A DNA stretch of 64,000 nucleotides from Paraburkholderia rhizosphaerae (GTDB taxonomy: Bacteria; Pseudomonadota; Gammaproteobacteria; Burkholderiales; Burkholderiaceae). Position 1 is the first letter of the stretch; every line of letters starts with the position of its first letter. The position numbers were made by a program, and so were the translations under genes. Location: positions 1 through 64,000 of the forward strand of contig NZ_SORE01000010.1 in NCBI RefSeq assembly GCF_004366595.1, in the 5' to 3' direction. Of this stretch, positions 33,043 through 43,113 are shown piece by piece. The notes under the pieces were generated by a model. The model made no database searches. It worked only from the letters and a program-made list of their open reading frames with translations, and was not told the origin of the DNA.

Positions 33043-35226
33043 ATGAGCACATATTCCGGGTTAAAGATGCAGTGCCTGGTGTTAGCGGGCGCGCTAGCGC
33101 TGAGCGCCTGCGGTGGAGGCGACGATGCGGGCATCGCGTCGAACAAGTCATCACAGCTAGGCGCGGCGGCACCCGCCGCCAGCGCGTCGCAGCCGGCACT
33201 GCCGGCGCCGGCCGCGCCCGTCGCCGCCGACAAAACCATCAAGAAGACGGTGAAGCCCGTCGAACTGCCCGACACCGTGCAGCCGGTCAACTACCGGTTA
33301 TGGTTCCGCCCGAATGCCGACCTGTCGGCCTTCGACGGCCGTGCGGACGTCGAGATTCAGGTGAAGAAGAACGTCAACCAGATCGAAATCGCCGGGCATC
33401 GGATCAAATTCCTGAGCGGCAAGATCACGCTTCAGCCCGGCAATATCCAGCTGATCGCGACGCCGGAAGACCAGGGCGACTTCTATCAGCTGCGTCCGCC
33501 TAGCGGGAACATTCCGGCCGGTAACTACTCGCTGCACATGGAATGGACCGGCATCATCAACTTCAAGACCTACGACGACCCGGCAACCCAAACCGGTGGC
33601 AGCTGCGGCGACGATCCGTACCCCGGCTGCTCCGCGGCCGAAGGCGTGTTCCGCGTCGACCTGAAATCGACCGACGGCACGACCAGCGGCGCGATCCTCA
33701 CGCAAGGCGAAAGCAACCTCGCGCGGCAATGGTTCCCCGGCTGGGATGAACCGGCATTCCGCCCGACGTACGAAGTGCAGGCGGAAGTGCCGCAGAACTG
33801 GCGCGTCGTGTCGAATGCGGCGGAACTGCCGCCTGTCAACGTCGATAGCGGCTATAAGCGCGTGTCGTTCGAAAAGACGCCGCCGATGCCGTCGTATCTG
33901 CTGTTCTTCGGCGGCGGCATGTTCGACACGCTTGAAGATGACTTCGTGAGCCCGCTGAAGGACCACAAGAACCTGCACCTGCGCATCTTCACGCCGCCTG
34001 GCATGCGCGACTGGGCCGTGCCGGCGATGCAGCAGACCAAGCAGGCGCTTGACTACTACTACCGCTATACGGGTATCTCGCTGCCGTTGACCAAGTTCGA
34101 CACGGTTGCCGCGAACGACGCGTTCAAGGCGCAGAAGGACCTGAACTTCGGCGGGATGGAGAACTGGGGCGCCATTCTCGAATTCGCCGACGATATCCTT
34201 CCGGCACCGGGCACGACGATGTCCGACTACGGCGTGACCGTGCTGACGCACGAAGCCGCGCACCAGTGGTTCGGCGATCTGGTCACGCTCGACTGGTGGG
34301 ACGACGTGTGGATGAACGAATCGTTCGCAACGTTCTTCGAGAACAAGACGAAGATTCTGTTCTTCCCGGATCGCTTCAACTGGGTCGACGAGGTGTCGAC
34401 GAAGTACGCGGTGATGACGCGCGATTTGCGCAACACGTCGTTCCCGATTCAGCCGAACTTCAACGACTGGGCGTCGAACGACTTCGTGATTCACGCGAGC
34501 CCGTTCACGTACGACAAGGGCGGCATCGTGCTGAAGATGATCGAGACGTATCTCGGCGAAGACGTGATGCGCAAGGGCCTGCAGTCGTATCTGACCGACT
34601 ACTCGTTCGGCAACACAACGCCGAAGCGTCTGTGGAAGGAGCTGTCGAAGGCGAGCGGCCAGCCGATGGAAGCGATCGGCGACAGCTACGTGCGTCAGAC
34701 CGGCGTTCCGCTGATCACGCTCGATACGCAATGCGATCTGACCAGCAACCAGACCATCGTCACGTTGAAGCAGCAGCCGTATCCGAACCAGAACACGTAC
34801 CCGGGCATTCAATGGACGGTTCCGCTGACGCTCGCATTCGGTGACGGCCTGAAGAAGCGCAAGACGGTCGCGATGAGCGACACGCAGATGCAGGTGCGGG
34901 TGAATGGTTGTTCAGGCGTCGTCGCGGACCCGAGCGGGCTCGACTACTACGTCGTCAACTACGGCGATAACGCGTGGAGTCAGCTGCTTGCGCAAAGCAG
35001 CGCGCTCACCGACCCGGTGCTGCTGAAGAACCTGCAAATGGAGGCGAAGATGCTCGTGAACTCGGGTCTCGCGAACCCGACGCGCGCGACGACGATCGGC
35101 TCGATCACGCCGCCGGTGACCGCGCTGGGTCTGCGTCAGATGATGAAGACGCCGACGCCGCAGACGGAGGAACGTCCGCAACTGCGCTACCAGGGCAAGC
35201 TGAAGCCGCGTACGCAGTCGGAGTAA
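33043..35226 (+). CDS. M1-family zinc aminopeptidase, lipoprotein
   Basis: The protein has 727 residues. The signal ends in the lipobox LSAC (Cys ~23), then a Pro/Ala-rich linker (~residues 38-65), so the enzyme is tethered to a membrane. The exopeptidase motif GGMENWG is near residue 370 and the zinc site HEAAHQWFGD near 403, with the third ligand in NESFATFFE ~20 residues later. YDKGG further on carries the transition-state tyrosine region. It removes N-terminal residues from peptides outside the cytoplasm. The usual large C-terminal helical domain is shorter than in cytoplasmic PepN. It stands alone and is followed by a strong terminator. Confidence 0.92.
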   Translation: MSTYSGLKMQCLVLAGALALSACGGGDDAGIASNKSSQLGAAAPAASASQPALPAPAAPVAADKTIKKTVKPVELPDTVQPVNYRLWFRPNADLSAFDGRADVEIQVKKNVNQIEIAGHRIKFLSGKITLQPGNIQLIATPEDQGDFYQLRPPSGNIPAGNYSLHMEWTGIINFKTYDDPATQTGGSCGDDPYPGCSAAEGVFRVDLKSTDGTTSGAILTQGESNLARQWFPGWDEPAFRPTYEVQAEVPQNWRVVSNAAELPPVNVDSGYKRVSFEKTPPMPSYLLFFGGGMFDTLEDDFVSPLKDHKNLHLRIFTPPGMRDWAVPAMQQTKQALDYYYRYTGISLPLTKFDTVAANDAFKAQKDLNFGGMENWGAILEFADDILPAPGTTMSDYGVTVLTHEAAHQWFGDLVTLDWWDDVWMNESFATFFENKTKILFFPDRFNWVDEVSTKYAVMTRDLRNTSFPIQPNFNDWASNDFVIHASPFTYDKGGIVLKMIETYLGEDVMRKGLQSYLTDYSFGNTTPKRLWKELSKASGQPMEAIGDSYVRQTGVPLITLDTQCDLTSNQTIVTLKQQPYPNQNTYPGIQWTVPLTLAFGDGLKKRKTVAMSDTQMQVRVNGCSGVVADPSGLDYYVVNYGDNAWSQLLAQSSALTDPVLLKNLQMEAKMLVNSGLANPTRATTIGSITPPVTALGLRQMMKTPTPQTEERPQLRYQGKLKPRTQSE

Positions 35227-35243
35227 AAGTGTAGGGAGGTTCG

Positions 35244-35287
35244 ACCGTCCCGGTCATGCACGCAGGTGTGGATCGGGACGGTTTTTT
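35244..35287 (+). terminator. Intrinsic terminator after the M1 peptidase gene
   Basis: ACCGTCCCG (35244-35252) pairs with CGGGACGGT (35274-35282), a 9-bp GC-rich stem, followed by six T residues to 35287. It lies 17 bases after the stop codon and is a convincing terminator for the + strand. Confidence 0.85.
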
Positions 35288-35309
35288 GTTTGCATGGCCA
35301 TGAGTGCGA

Positions 35310-36284
35310 TCAACGGGCTTTTCGCGGGCGCGAATTGCGCTTTTGCTGCCGACCCGGCTCCGAACGCGTTTGAGTCTGCGCAAACACCGGCAACCGCTCC
35401 TCAATCCATCGGATCAACTCAAGTGGCCCCGCCGCGAGCGGCCGTCCGTCCTTGATGACCAGCCTTGCGTGTGTTCCCTGGAACAACGGATGGCTGATTG
35501 GCACGGTAGTCAGCTCACCGCTTGCTACTTCCCGATACGCGGCAAATTCGCCGATCAGCGTGACGAACTCGCCGCTCATGACCACGCGCTTCAACGCGGT
35601 CAGCGAATTGGTGGCCAGCGTCGGCCGAAGTTCGATGTTCTCCGCCACTTCTAGCATCTTCACCACGTGGCCAATGCCGAACGTAGACGGCATCAACGCA
35701 AGCGGCCACGCGCGCAGATCGTCGACGGTGGCCGCGCGCTTTTGCCGCGCGAGCGGATGATCGCTGCGTAACAGCAGCACCACCGGCTGCGCCGAACTGG
35801 CCCGATACGCAATCTGCGGATGCGGCGGCGGGTTGTACGCGAGCCCGATATGCGCGCGGCTCTCCGCGACTTCTTCGAGAATCGCATCGACGGCAAGCAT
35901 ATTCATGCCGATATCGAGCTTCGGATACCTCGCGCAGAACGGACCCAGCACTTCGTCGACCAGCGTATCGACAAACCCTTCGCTGACGACCACCTCGATG
36001 TGACCGGTCTGCAGCCCGGTCAGCGCATGAAGCTGATCTTCGAGCTTCTCCTGTTGCGCCCGATACCCGTGCCAGAACTCGAGCAGATGGGTAGCCGCCT
36101 CGGTCGGCCGCACGCCGCGCGCTTGCCGCTCAAAAAGCAGCGTGCCGAGCTCTTCCTCGAGCAGCCTGATTTGCCGCGTAATGACGGACGGCGACGTGTT
36201 CAGGTGATCCGCGGCGCCGCGAATTGTGCCGTGCGTCAGCACCTGATGGAAATACCGCAGCCGCTGCTGGTTGATCTCGCGCAT
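35310..36284 (-). CDS. LysR-family transcriptional regulator
   Basis: ATG 36284 ([16 protein letters not shown]) starts the 324-residue protein. The winged helix is residues ~1-60 ([40 protein letters not shown]), followed by a periplasmic-binding-like effector domain ([19 protein letters not shown]...). It is divergent from the M81 peptidase gene, with an inverted repeat in the 150-base gap, so that gene and the hydrolase behind it are its likely targets. The ligand is unknown. A basic tail ([13 protein letters not shown]) follows the effector domain. Confidence 0.9.
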   Translation of the reverse strand: MREINQQRLRYFHQVLTHGTIRGAADHLNTSPSVITRQIRLLEEELGTLLFERQARGVRPTEAATHLLEFWHGYRAQQEKLEDQLHALTGLQTGHIEVVVSEGFVDTLVDEVLGPFCARYPKLDIGMNMLAVDAILEEVAESRAHIGLAYNPPPHPQIAYRASSAQPVVLLLRSDHPLARQKRAATVDDLRAWPLALMPSTFGIGHVVKMLEVAENIELRPTLATNSLTALKRVVMSGEFVTLIGEFAAYREVASGELTTVPISHPLFQGTHARLVIKDGRPLAAGPLELIRWIEERLPVFAQTQTRSEPGRQQKRNSRPRKAR

Positions 36285-36334
36285 CGAATGTCTCCGGACC
36301 GGTGTCGCAATAGTGCTCGGTGCTGATTTAGTGT

Positions 36335-36351
36335 GTTGCCCATGAAGCAAC
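36335..36351. promoter_or_regulatory. LysR-type operator between the divergent genes
   Basis: GTTGCCCATGAAGCAAC has 5-bp inverted arms and contains the T-N11-A core of LysR binding sites. A further GTTGC occurs ~15 bases beyond, toward the M81 gene. It is centred between the two start codons. Confidence 0.6.
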
Positions 36352-36433
36352 GATATGTGAACTTTGTTGCTCTTGCTAGTGCTATCTGCAACTGCGAATA
36401 TGAAGTCACCGCAGCGACGACAGGCACACTCCA

Positions 36434-37972
36434 ATGAACATCCTGATTGCCGGCTTCCAGCACGAAACCAATACGTTCGCGCCGACCCGCGCGTCGTACC
36501 CGAGCTTTATCCAGGGCGAAGGCTTCCCGCCGATGGCGCGCGGCGCCGACGTGATGAAGTTGCGCGATGTGAACGTGCCGATCGGCGGCTTTATCCAGGT
36601 TGCGCAAGCACGCGGCCATACGCTGCTGCCGGTGATCTGGGCCGGCGCCAGCGCGTCGGCGCATGTGACGACCGATGCGTTCGAACGGATCGGCGGCGAG
36701 ATTATCGACGCGGTGAAGGCCGGTGGCTTCGACGCGATCTATCTGGATCTGCACGGCGCAATGGTCACCGAGCAGTTCGACGATGGCGAAGGCGAACTGC
36801 TTGAGCGCGTGCGAAAGATCGTCGGCGACACGATGCCGGTGATCGTATCGCTCGATCTGCATGCGAACGTCACCGCGCGCATGGCCAAGCACGCTAGCGC
36901 GCTGGTCGCATATCGCACGTATCCGCACGTCGATATGGCGGCAACCGGCGCGCGCGCCGCGCAGATTCTCGAACACGTCGTTGCCGAAGGCCGGCCGTTG
37001 CACTGCGCGATGCGTCGCGTGCCGTTCCTGATTCCGGTGAACGGAATGTGCACGCTGGTCGATCCTGCTCGCGATACGTATCGGTTGCTCGAACAACTTG
37101 AGGCAGATGACGTTGTGTCGATGTCGTTTGCGCCAGGCTTTCCCGCGTCCGACTTTCCGGAGTGCGGACCAACAGTCTGGGCGCACGCGTTCGACAAGCA
37201 GGCGGCCGGGCACGCGGCGGATGCGCTGCTGGCAAAACTCGTCGACGAGGAATCGCGCTGGGATGTGCCGTTCCTGTCGCCCGACGATGCGGCAACGGAA
37301 GCGATCCGCTTGAGCCGCGGTGCCGCGAAGCCCGTAGTCATCGCGGACACGCAGGACAACCCCGGCGTCGGTGGCGATTCGAACACGATGGGCATGGTGC
37401 GCGCGTTGCTGCGCCACGGCGCGCAACAGGCGGCTGTCGGCGTAATCTGGGACCCGGAGGCCGCGGCCGCCGCGCACCGGGCGGGCGCGGGCGCGCGCGT
37501 CCGGTTGCGGGTCGGCGGCAGTGCGAGCGTGCCGGGCGATGCGCCGCTCGAAGGCGAATTCGAAGTCGAGCATCTGTCGGACGGGCACTTCCGTTTCGAT
37601 GGTCCGATGCTCAACGGCATGCGAGGCGAGCTCGGGCCTGTCGCGTGTTTGCGGATCGAAGGCGTGAGGATCGCGGTCAGTACGATCAAGATGCAGGTCT
37701 TCGACCGGAACCTGTTCCGCGTTGCGGGCATTGAGCCCGAGCAGATGAAGATTCTCGTCAACAAGAGTTCGGTACACTTTCGCGCGGACTTCGAACCAAT
37801 CGCGCAAGCGATCCTGGTTGCGAAATCACCCGGGCCGATGGCCGCCGATCCGGCGGACCTCGCGTGGACGCGTCTCGATCTGGACATGCGTGTGCGGCCG
37901 ACCGGCCCGGCGTTCAGGTCTTTCCGCGAGACGACGGTCCAGTCCGGATCGCGGCGCTTCTCTAACAACTGA
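36434..37972 (+). CDS. M81-family metallopeptidase (MlrC-like)
   Basis: The 512-residue protein shows the MlrC/DUF1485 pattern: an N-terminal domain with [13 protein letters not shown], then [21 protein letters not shown] and [12 protein letters not shown], which supply metal-ligand His and Asp residues, and [14 protein letters not shown] in the middle. The C-terminal domain ends in [10 protein letters not shown]. MlrC of sphingomonads finishes microcystin breakdown, but most relatives act on unknown small peptides or amides. It is divergent from a LysR regulator and followed 14 bases later by an alpha/beta hydrolase, suggesting a two-step degradative operon. Confidence 0.85.
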   Translation: MNILIAGFQHETNTFAPTRASYPSFIQGEGFPPMARGADVMKLRDVNVPIGGFIQVAQARGHTLLPVIWAGASASAHVTTDAFERIGGEIIDAVKAGGFDAIYLDLHGAMVTEQFDDGEGELLERVRKIVGDTMPVIVSLDLHANVTARMAKHASALVAYRTYPHVDMAATGARAAQILEHVVAEGRPLHCAMRRVPFLIPVNGMCTLVDPARDTYRLLEQLEADDVVSMSFAPGFPASDFPECGPTVWAHAFDKQAAGHAADALLAKLVDEESRWDVPFLSPDDAATEAIRLSRGAAKPVVIADTQDNPGVGGDSNTMGMVRALLRHGAQQAAVGVIWDPEAAAAAHRAGAGARVRLRVGGSASVPGDAPLEGEFEVEHLSDGHFRFDGPMLNGMRGELGPVACLRIEGVRIAVSTIKMQVFDRNLFRVAGIEPEQMKILVNKSSVHFRADFEPIAQAILVAKSPGPMAADPADLAWTRLDLDMRVRPTGPAFRSFRETTVQSGSRRFSNN

Positions 37973-37986
37973 TAAAAGGAATGATC

Positions 37987-39036
37987 ATGTCCGATACCGT
38001 AAATGTCCGCCGACGGCGGCTGCTTGGCACGACCCTCGCAGGGCTTAGCCTGCTGGAACTGGGTCTCGGCGATCTCGCCGATGCGGCACAGCCGGCGGAT
38101 GGCGCCGCGAAGCAGAAGCACGGTGTCGCAAGCCATACGTCATTCGATTCGATCCAGCAGATCGACGCCGGCACGCTGAACGTCGGCTACGCTGAAGCGG
38201 GTCCGAAGGACGGTCCGGTGGTCATTCTGCTGCACGGCTGGCCGTACGACATTTACAGCTATGTCGACGTCGCGCCGGTGCTCGCGTCCAACGGTTATCG
38301 CGTGATCATTCCGTATCTGCGCGGTTATGGCTCGACGCGCTTCCTGTCGGCGGATACGCCGCGCAACGGGCAGCAGGCGGTCGTCGCGGTCGACATCATC
38401 GCGTTGATGGATGCGTTGAAAATCGATCAGGCGGTATTCGGCGGCTACGACTGGGGAGGACGCACCGCGAACATTATCGCGGCGCTGTGGCCGGAACGCG
38501 TGAAGGCGCTGGTGTCGGTGAGCGGGTATCTGATCGGCAGCCAGGAGGCGAATCGCAAGCCGCTTCCGCCGAGCGCCGAACTGCAGTGGTGGTACCAGTT
38601 CTACTTCACGACCGAGCGTGGCGAAGCGGGCTATGCGGCGAATACGCGGGACTTCAACAAGCTGATCTGGCAACTCGCGTCACCGAAGTGGAAGTTCAGC
38701 GATGCGACGTACGATCGATCGGCTAAGGCGTTCGATAACCCGGATCATGTGGCGGTGGTGATTCACAACTATCGCTGGCGTTTGGGGCTCGCACAGGGCG
38801 AGTCGAAATACGACGACCTTGAAAAGCGCCTCGCGACGTTCCCGACCATTTCGGTGCCGACCATCACGATGGAAGGCGATGCGAACGGTGCGCCGCATCC
38901 GCAACCGGCTGCGTACGCGAAGAAGTTCACCGGCAAGTATCAGCATCGCACGATCACCGGCGGGATCGGGCACAACCTGCCGCAGGAAGCGCCGAAGGCG
39001 TTTGCGGACGCGATTTTGCAGGTTCAGCATTTGTGA
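37987..39036 (+). CDS. Alpha/beta hydrolase, probable Tat substrate
   Basis: ATG 37987 sits at the best distance from AAAAGGA; ATG 37981 is also in frame. The N-terminus RRRRLLGTTLAGLSLLELG looks like a twin-arginine signal. The hydrolase core has the oxyanion loop HGWPYDIYSY, the nucleophile elbow GGYDWGG with aspartate rather than serine, and a C-terminal catalytic His in GGIGHNLPQEAP. An Asp nucleophile points to an epoxide-hydrolase or haloalkane-dehalogenase type reaction rather than an esterase. It follows the M81 gene closely and probably shares its LysR control. Confidence 0.85.
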   Translation: MSDTVNVRRRRLLGTTLAGLSLLELGLGDLADAAQPADGAAKQKHGVASHTSFDSIQQIDAGTLNVGYAEAGPKDGPVVILLHGWPYDIYSYVDVAPVLASNGYRVIIPYLRGYGSTRFLSADTPRNGQQAVVAVDIIALMDALKIDQAVFGGYDWGGRTANIIAALWPERVKALVSVSGYLIGSQEANRKPLPPSAELQWWYQFYFTTERGEAGYAANTRDFNKLIWQLASPKWKFSDATYDRSAKAFDNPDHVAVVIHNYRWRLGLAQGESKYDDLEKRLATFPTISVPTITMEGDANGAPHPQPAAYAKKFTGKYQHRTITGGIGHNLPQEAPKAFADAILQVQHL

Positions 39037-39070
39037 GGCGCGAATTTTTGGCGGTGGTGCTGGGCAGTGA

Positions 39071-39217
39071 GATGCGCTCGAGGTAGAGCAACTCCCACTG
39101 ATACACCACGATTCCTTCGACCGGCTCCTGATCGCTCAAGCGATCAGCGAAGGTATTTTCCTGATGACGCACGATAACGCGATTGCGCAATATAGCGGTC
39201 CGATCAGGCAAGTGTAG
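39071..39217 (+). pseudogene. C-terminal remnant of a PIN-domain (VapC-like) toxin
   Basis: An open stretch of 48 codons ends in TAG at 39215. It reads EQLPLIHHDSFDRLLIAQAI, then ISEGIFLMTHDNAIAQYSG. The HHDSFDRLLIAQA and THD parts are the last two acidic motifs of PIN-domain ribonucleases. A TGA lies directly upstream in frame and no N-terminal half or antitoxin gene precedes it; the alpha/beta hydrolase ends 34 bases before. It is a relic of a type II toxin-antitoxin pair. Confidence 0.7.
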
Positions 39218-39237
39218 CTTTCCTGAATGCACTGACG

Positions 39238-40044
39238 TCACGCATCATCCGCCGCCGCATTCCCTACCCTATTCACCAGATACGACGGCGGAAACCCCAG
39301 CGCATTCCTGAACATCGTCGTAAACGCCGGCGGATTCGCATAACCGACCTGCGTCGCGACCTCCGCGAGCGGCACGCCACGACCAATTAGATCGATTGCA
39401 CGGGCGAGCCGCAACTGCCTGCGCCACAGTCCAAAGCTGGTCTGCAGTTCGGTTTCGAACAGCCGCGCGAGCGTGCGCGCGCTTGCCCCAACGAGCGGTG
39501 CCCAGTCGACAAGCGTTTTTTCCGAACCCGGGTCTTCCATCATCGCCACGCATAAGCCTCTGAGCCGCCGTTCGGTCGGCAAAGGCAAGCCGAGCGGCAA
39601 CGAAGGCGCCGCGCGGATCTCTTCGACCAGCAGCGTCATCGCCGCATGACGCCTCTTCTCCTGACGCACCGCATGGTCCGCGAGCGTATTGACGAGTTCG
39701 CGCATCAGCGGGCTCACTTCGATGACTGTGCAGGCGTCGAGCGGCAACGATATTGCATGAGGTTCCACATACATCACGTGAAACTCGACTTCTCCGAGCA
39801 TCACCACCTCATGCTCGATGCCCGGCGGAATCCACACAGCACGGTACCGTGGAACAATCCACATCATGCCCGGCACGCTCACACGGATGCTGCCTGTGCG
39901 CGGACACGCGAGCTGTCCCCAGACATGCCTGTGCCAGCGGATCACACCGTCCGCCGGGGGAACGCGTAGATGCACCCTGACTGGTTCGCGGGGCGTCGGC
40001 GTGTGCTTCGGGTACGGATCGTAGGCGGTACGCTGTCGTGGCAT
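39238..40044 (-). CDS. AraC-family regulator with N-terminal cupin
   Basis: The protein has 268 residues. The N-terminal half is a cupin-like sensor (WHRHVWGQLACPRTG, with YRAVWIPPGIEHEVVM). The C-terminal half has two helix-turn-helix motifs (VDWAPLVGASARTLARLFETE and LAEVATQVGYANPPAFTTMFRNALG). It is divergent from the DASS transporter gene with an 88-base gap, so it probably controls that transporter. Members of this group respond to small ligands or to redox, and nothing in the sequence narrows this down. Confidence 0.88.
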   Translation of the reverse strand: MPRQRTAYDPYPKHTPTPREPVRVHLRVPPADGVIRWHRHVWGQLACPRTGSIRVSVPGMMWIVPRYRAVWIPPGIEHEVVMLGEVEFHVMYVEPHAISLPLDACTVIEVSPLMRELVNTLADHAVRQEKRRHAAMTLLVEEIRAAPSLPLGLPLPTERRLRGLCVAMMEDPGSEKTLVDWAPLVGASARTLARLFETELQTSFGLWRRQLRLARAIDLIGRGVPLAEVATQVGYANPPAFTTMFRNALGFPPSYLVNRVGNAAADDA

Positions 40045-40132
40045 AAAAACGTAAGTTTTTGGCGCTGAAACGATTTGATGCCATTCTAATTCGGTCTACG
40101 ATGCACGGTTCAAACATCAAAAGGAGACCTTT

Positions 40133-41560
40133 ATGAGCGACGCGCCGAAGGCTGTGCTGGCGACGAGACGCGGGAGCGCGGAGCAGATCGGCACAGCCGC
40201 GCTACTTCTTTTGCTAGTCGCGGCGCTGGCGGCGTCGCGGCATGTATCGCCTGTTCCAGGCTTTACGCCCGCCACGTTTCGCGCCGCGATCCTCGTGGTC
40301 TTCACGGTTGTGAGCTGGGCGCTCGGCCTGTTCAAGGAACCGCTGACGACGCTGCTGTTCTTTCTGTTCGGCGTGCTATTTGCGGTCGCTCCGCCTGACA
40401 CGCTTTTCAGCGGCTTTACGTCGCCTGCGTGGTGGCTGGTTTTCGGTGGCAGCATCACGGGCGTCGCGGTACGCACGACCGGCCTCGCGCAACGGCTGAG
40501 CGACAAGCTGCTGTCGATGCGCGCCGATACCTACCGGCACTACATCGCGATGGTCGTGATCGCTTCGGTGGGCCTCGCGTTCGTGATGCCATCGACCACC
40601 GGCCGCATCCTGATCCTGACGCCGATCGCGCTGGTGCTGGCCGACCGCCTCGGGTTGAGCGCTGGACGCCGCGGTCGCACCGGCGTCGTGATGGCGGTGG
40701 CTGCGGGAAGCTATATGCCGTCCACATCGGTTCTTCCCGCCAATGTGCCGAACTCGGTGCTGCTCGGCGCCGCTGAACAGCTCTATGGCGTCAAGCTTCA
40801 CTACGCGCCATATCTGCTGCTTCATTTCCCGCTGCTCGGCGCGGTCAAAACCGTGTTGATCATCTTGCTGATCTGCTGGTTGTATCCGGACAAGATCGAC
40901 AAGACGACACGCGCGGAACGACACGCGGAGCCGCTGTCGACGTCGGAAAAGATGCTGGTTGCGGTGCTCGCGCTGTCGCTGCTGTTCTATGCAACGGATT
41001 TCTGGCACGGGGTGTCGCCCGCGTGGGTCAGTCTGGCAGCGGGCGTTGCATGTCTGTTGCCGCAAGCTCGCATCATGTCGATCAAGGACTTCAATGAAGA
41101 GCTGCAAATTGCACCGTTGATCTACGTCGCGGGCTTTCTCGGGCTCGGCGCAGTGATTACGCAAAGCGGGTTAGGGCAGTGGGCCGCGCATTGGCTGCTC
41201 GATGCGACGCAGATGCAACCCGGCCGTCCGATCCTGAACGTCGCGCTGATCGTCGCGATCGGCATCGCGATCTCGATGCTGACCACATTGCCCGCCTTGC
41301 CTGCGGTGCTTACACCGTTGGCTGGCCAGCTCGCGCATGCGAGCGGCCTGTCGCTATACACGGTGCTAATGCTGCAAGTGCCCGCATTCTCGACGGTGAT
41401 CCTGCCTTACCAATCGCCGCCGATGATGATCGCAATGCATATGGGCAACGTGTCGATCAAGGACGGCACCCGCCTGTGTCTGACACTCGCCGTTATCACT
41501 ATCGTTGTGGTTCTGCCGCTCGATCTTCTGTGGTGGCGCGTGCTGGGTGCGCTGCCGTAA
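40133..41560 (+). CDS. DASS-family anion/sodium symporter
   Basis: This 475-residue inner-membrane protein has about 12 helices and the divalent-anion:sodium symporter (SLC13) plan. The first inverted repeat contains LAFVMPSTTGRILILTPIAL and MAVAAGSYMPSTSVLPANVPN. The second contains LTTLPALPAVLTPLAGQLA and STVILPYQSPPMMIAM, carrying the SNT-like substrate loops. AAAAGGAGACC supplies the ribosome-binding site. DASS members import dicarboxylates, tricarboxylates or sulfate. It is divergent from an AraC regulator. The exact substrate is not readable. Confidence 0.85.
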   Translation: MSDAPKAVLATRRGSAEQIGTAALLLLLVAALAASRHVSPVPGFTPATFRAAILVVFTVVSWALGLFKEPLTTLLFFLFGVLFAVAPPDTLFSGFTSPAWWLVFGGSITGVAVRTTGLAQRLSDKLLSMRADTYRHYIAMVVIASVGLAFVMPSTTGRILILTPIALVLADRLGLSAGRRGRTGVVMAVAAGSYMPSTSVLPANVPNSVLLGAAEQLYGVKLHYAPYLLLHFPLLGAVKTVLIILLICWLYPDKIDKTTRAERHAEPLSTSEKMLVAVLALSLLFYATDFWHGVSPAWVSLAAGVACLLPQARIMSIKDFNEELQIAPLIYVAGFLGLGAVITQSGLGQWAAHWLLDATQMQPGRPILNVALIVAIGIAISMLTTLPALPAVLTPLAGQLAHASGLSLYTVLMLQVPAFSTVILPYQSPPMMIAMHMGNVSIKDGTRLCLTLAVITIVVVLPLDLLWWRVLGALP

Positions 41561-41755
41561 TACACAACCTCGCGGCTTTCAGTTTGAAAGCGCATGCACG
41601 GTAGGTGCATGCACGCTTTATGCGACACGCGTTGTGCTCACGTTTTCCCGCATGAAGTACTCACTCACCCTTCTAACGTAAGCGTTCAAAGTGTAGTCTC
41701 CTCCTTAATACACGCAATTGCATTCCCACTCGATCCCAATTCGGAGGAGACACCG

Positions 41756-43105
41756 ATGGATCTTGAAGCTCGCACCATGAAGCGCGTGATGTCCCGGCTC
41801 GTGCCGTTCCTGATCGTCTGTTATTTCGTTGCGTATCTGGATCGCGTCAATGTCGGGTTTGCAGCCCTGCAGATGAACAAGGATCTGGGTTTCTCCGCGT
41901 CGCAATTCGGCTTTGGCGCAGGTGTTTTCTTTATCGCTTACTTTTTCTTCGAAGTCCCATCGAATCTGCTGCTCGAGCGTTTCGGCGCGCGGCGATGGAT
42001 TGCGCGAATCATGTTTACGTGGGGCATTGTTGCAGCCGCGATGGCCTTCATTCCGCACATCTCCCAATATACGGGCATCTCGCACACCGGCGTCTTTTAC
42101 GGGCTCCGTGTTTTACTGGGGATCGCTGAAGCGGGCTTCTTCCCCGGCATTATTTTCCTGCTGACGCTGTGGTTTCCCGCAGTCTATCGAGGCCGCGTCG
42201 TCGGTTACTTTATGGCGGCCATTCCGCTTTCAACCGTGATCGGTGCGCCGATCTCCGGTGCGCTGCTGTCGCTGGATGGGCGCGCGGGTCTCGCGGGCTG
42301 GCAATGGTTGTATCTGCTTGAAGCGATGCCGGCGCTGGTGCTCGCGTTTGTCGTTTACTTCTACCTGACCGACAAGCCTGCCGACGCACACTGGCTCGCC
42401 GCGGATGAGCGGGAATGGCTGGTCGCGCGCCAGGCCGACGAACGCAGGCATCGCGAAGCGGTGCGAGCGTTCAGCGTGAAGGAGGCGTTGTTCAATCCGC
42501 GCGTGCTGGCGATCGCGCTGATTTATTTTGGTGCCAATGCAACCAACTATGGCCTGAGCTTCTTCCTGCCGCAGATCGTCAAGTCGTTCGGCCTGACTAA
42601 CCTGCAGACCGGCTTCGTGACATCGCTGCCGTATATCGTCGGCGTGATCAGCATGATCGCGTGGGGGCGCCGTTCGGACCGCAAGCTCGAACGCAAGCGT
42701 CACGTAGGCTTTGCGCTGCTGGTCGCATCCGCTGGCATCGCGGCGTCTGCAGGGCTCGACAACCCAGTGCTGAAAATGATCGCGTTGTCGATCGCCGGTT
42801 TCGGCATCTTCGGCTGCCTGCCGGTGATCTGGACGCTGCCCGCAGCGTTTCTGTCCGGCGCGGCGGCTGCGGGGGGCATCGCCGCAATCAATTCATTGGG
42901 CAATCTGGCTGGGTTTTTCGGACCTTATGCAATGGGCTGGATCAAGGACAGCACCGGCGGATTCGGTGCAGGCCTGCTTTGCCTCGCGGGCGCGGGGCTG
43001 ATCGGTATGGCGGCCGCGTTACTGCTGCATCACGATCGCTCGCTGGAGACCGCGTCGAGCCGCGAACTCGAGACAAACGAGGAAGCAAGCGCCGTGCGAT
43101 CCTGA
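41756..43105 (+). CDS. MFS transporter, anion:cation symporter family
   Basis: ATG 41756 follows GGAGGAGA. The protein has 449 residues and 12 helices; the first carries LVPFLIVCYFVAYLDRVNVGFAAL, typical of the ACS family (tartrate, phthalate and hexuronate transporters). Other family signs are GVFFIAYFFFEVPSNLLLERFGARRWIARIM and GLRVLLGIAEAGFFPGIIFLLTLWFP. The cytoplasmic loop between helices 6 and 7 has charged residues (DEREWLVARQADERRHREAV). It imports an organic acid anion with protons; no neighbouring catabolic enzyme tells which. Confidence 0.88.
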   Translation: MDLEARTMKRVMSRLVPFLIVCYFVAYLDRVNVGFAALQMNKDLGFSASQFGFGAGVFFIAYFFFEVPSNLLLERFGARRWIARIMFTWGIVAAAMAFIPHISQYTGISHTGVFYGLRVLLGIAEAGFFPGIIFLLTLWFPAVYRGRVVGYFMAAIPLSTVIGAPISGALLSLDGRAGLAGWQWLYLLEAMPALVLAFVVYFYLTDKPADAHWLAADEREWLVARQADERRHREAVRAFSVKEALFNPRVLAIALIYFGANATNYGLSFFLPQIVKSFGLTNLQTGFVTSLPYIVGVISMIAWGRRSDRKLERKRHVGFALLVASAGIAASAGLDNPVLKMIALSIAGFGIFGCLPVIWTLPAAFLSGAAAAGGIAAINSLGNLAGFFGPYAMGWIKDSTGGFGAGLLCLAGAGLIGMAAALLLHHDRSLETASSRELETNEEASAVRS

Positions 43106-43113
43106 CTCAGCGT

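Noticed and set aside
33298..34812. Long open frame (504 codons) opposite the M1 peptidase
   Set aside because: Same GC-driven antisense pattern; no motif and no ribosome-binding site.
36236..37807. Long open frame (523 codons) on the minus strand opposite the M81 gene
   Set aside because: Arg/His-rich shadow of a well-supported gene; it lacks any family motif.
38954..39241. Minus-strand frame of 95 codons at the end of the hydrolase gene
   Set aside because: It is the antisense of the PIN-domain remnant, which has recognisable family motifs on the plus strand.
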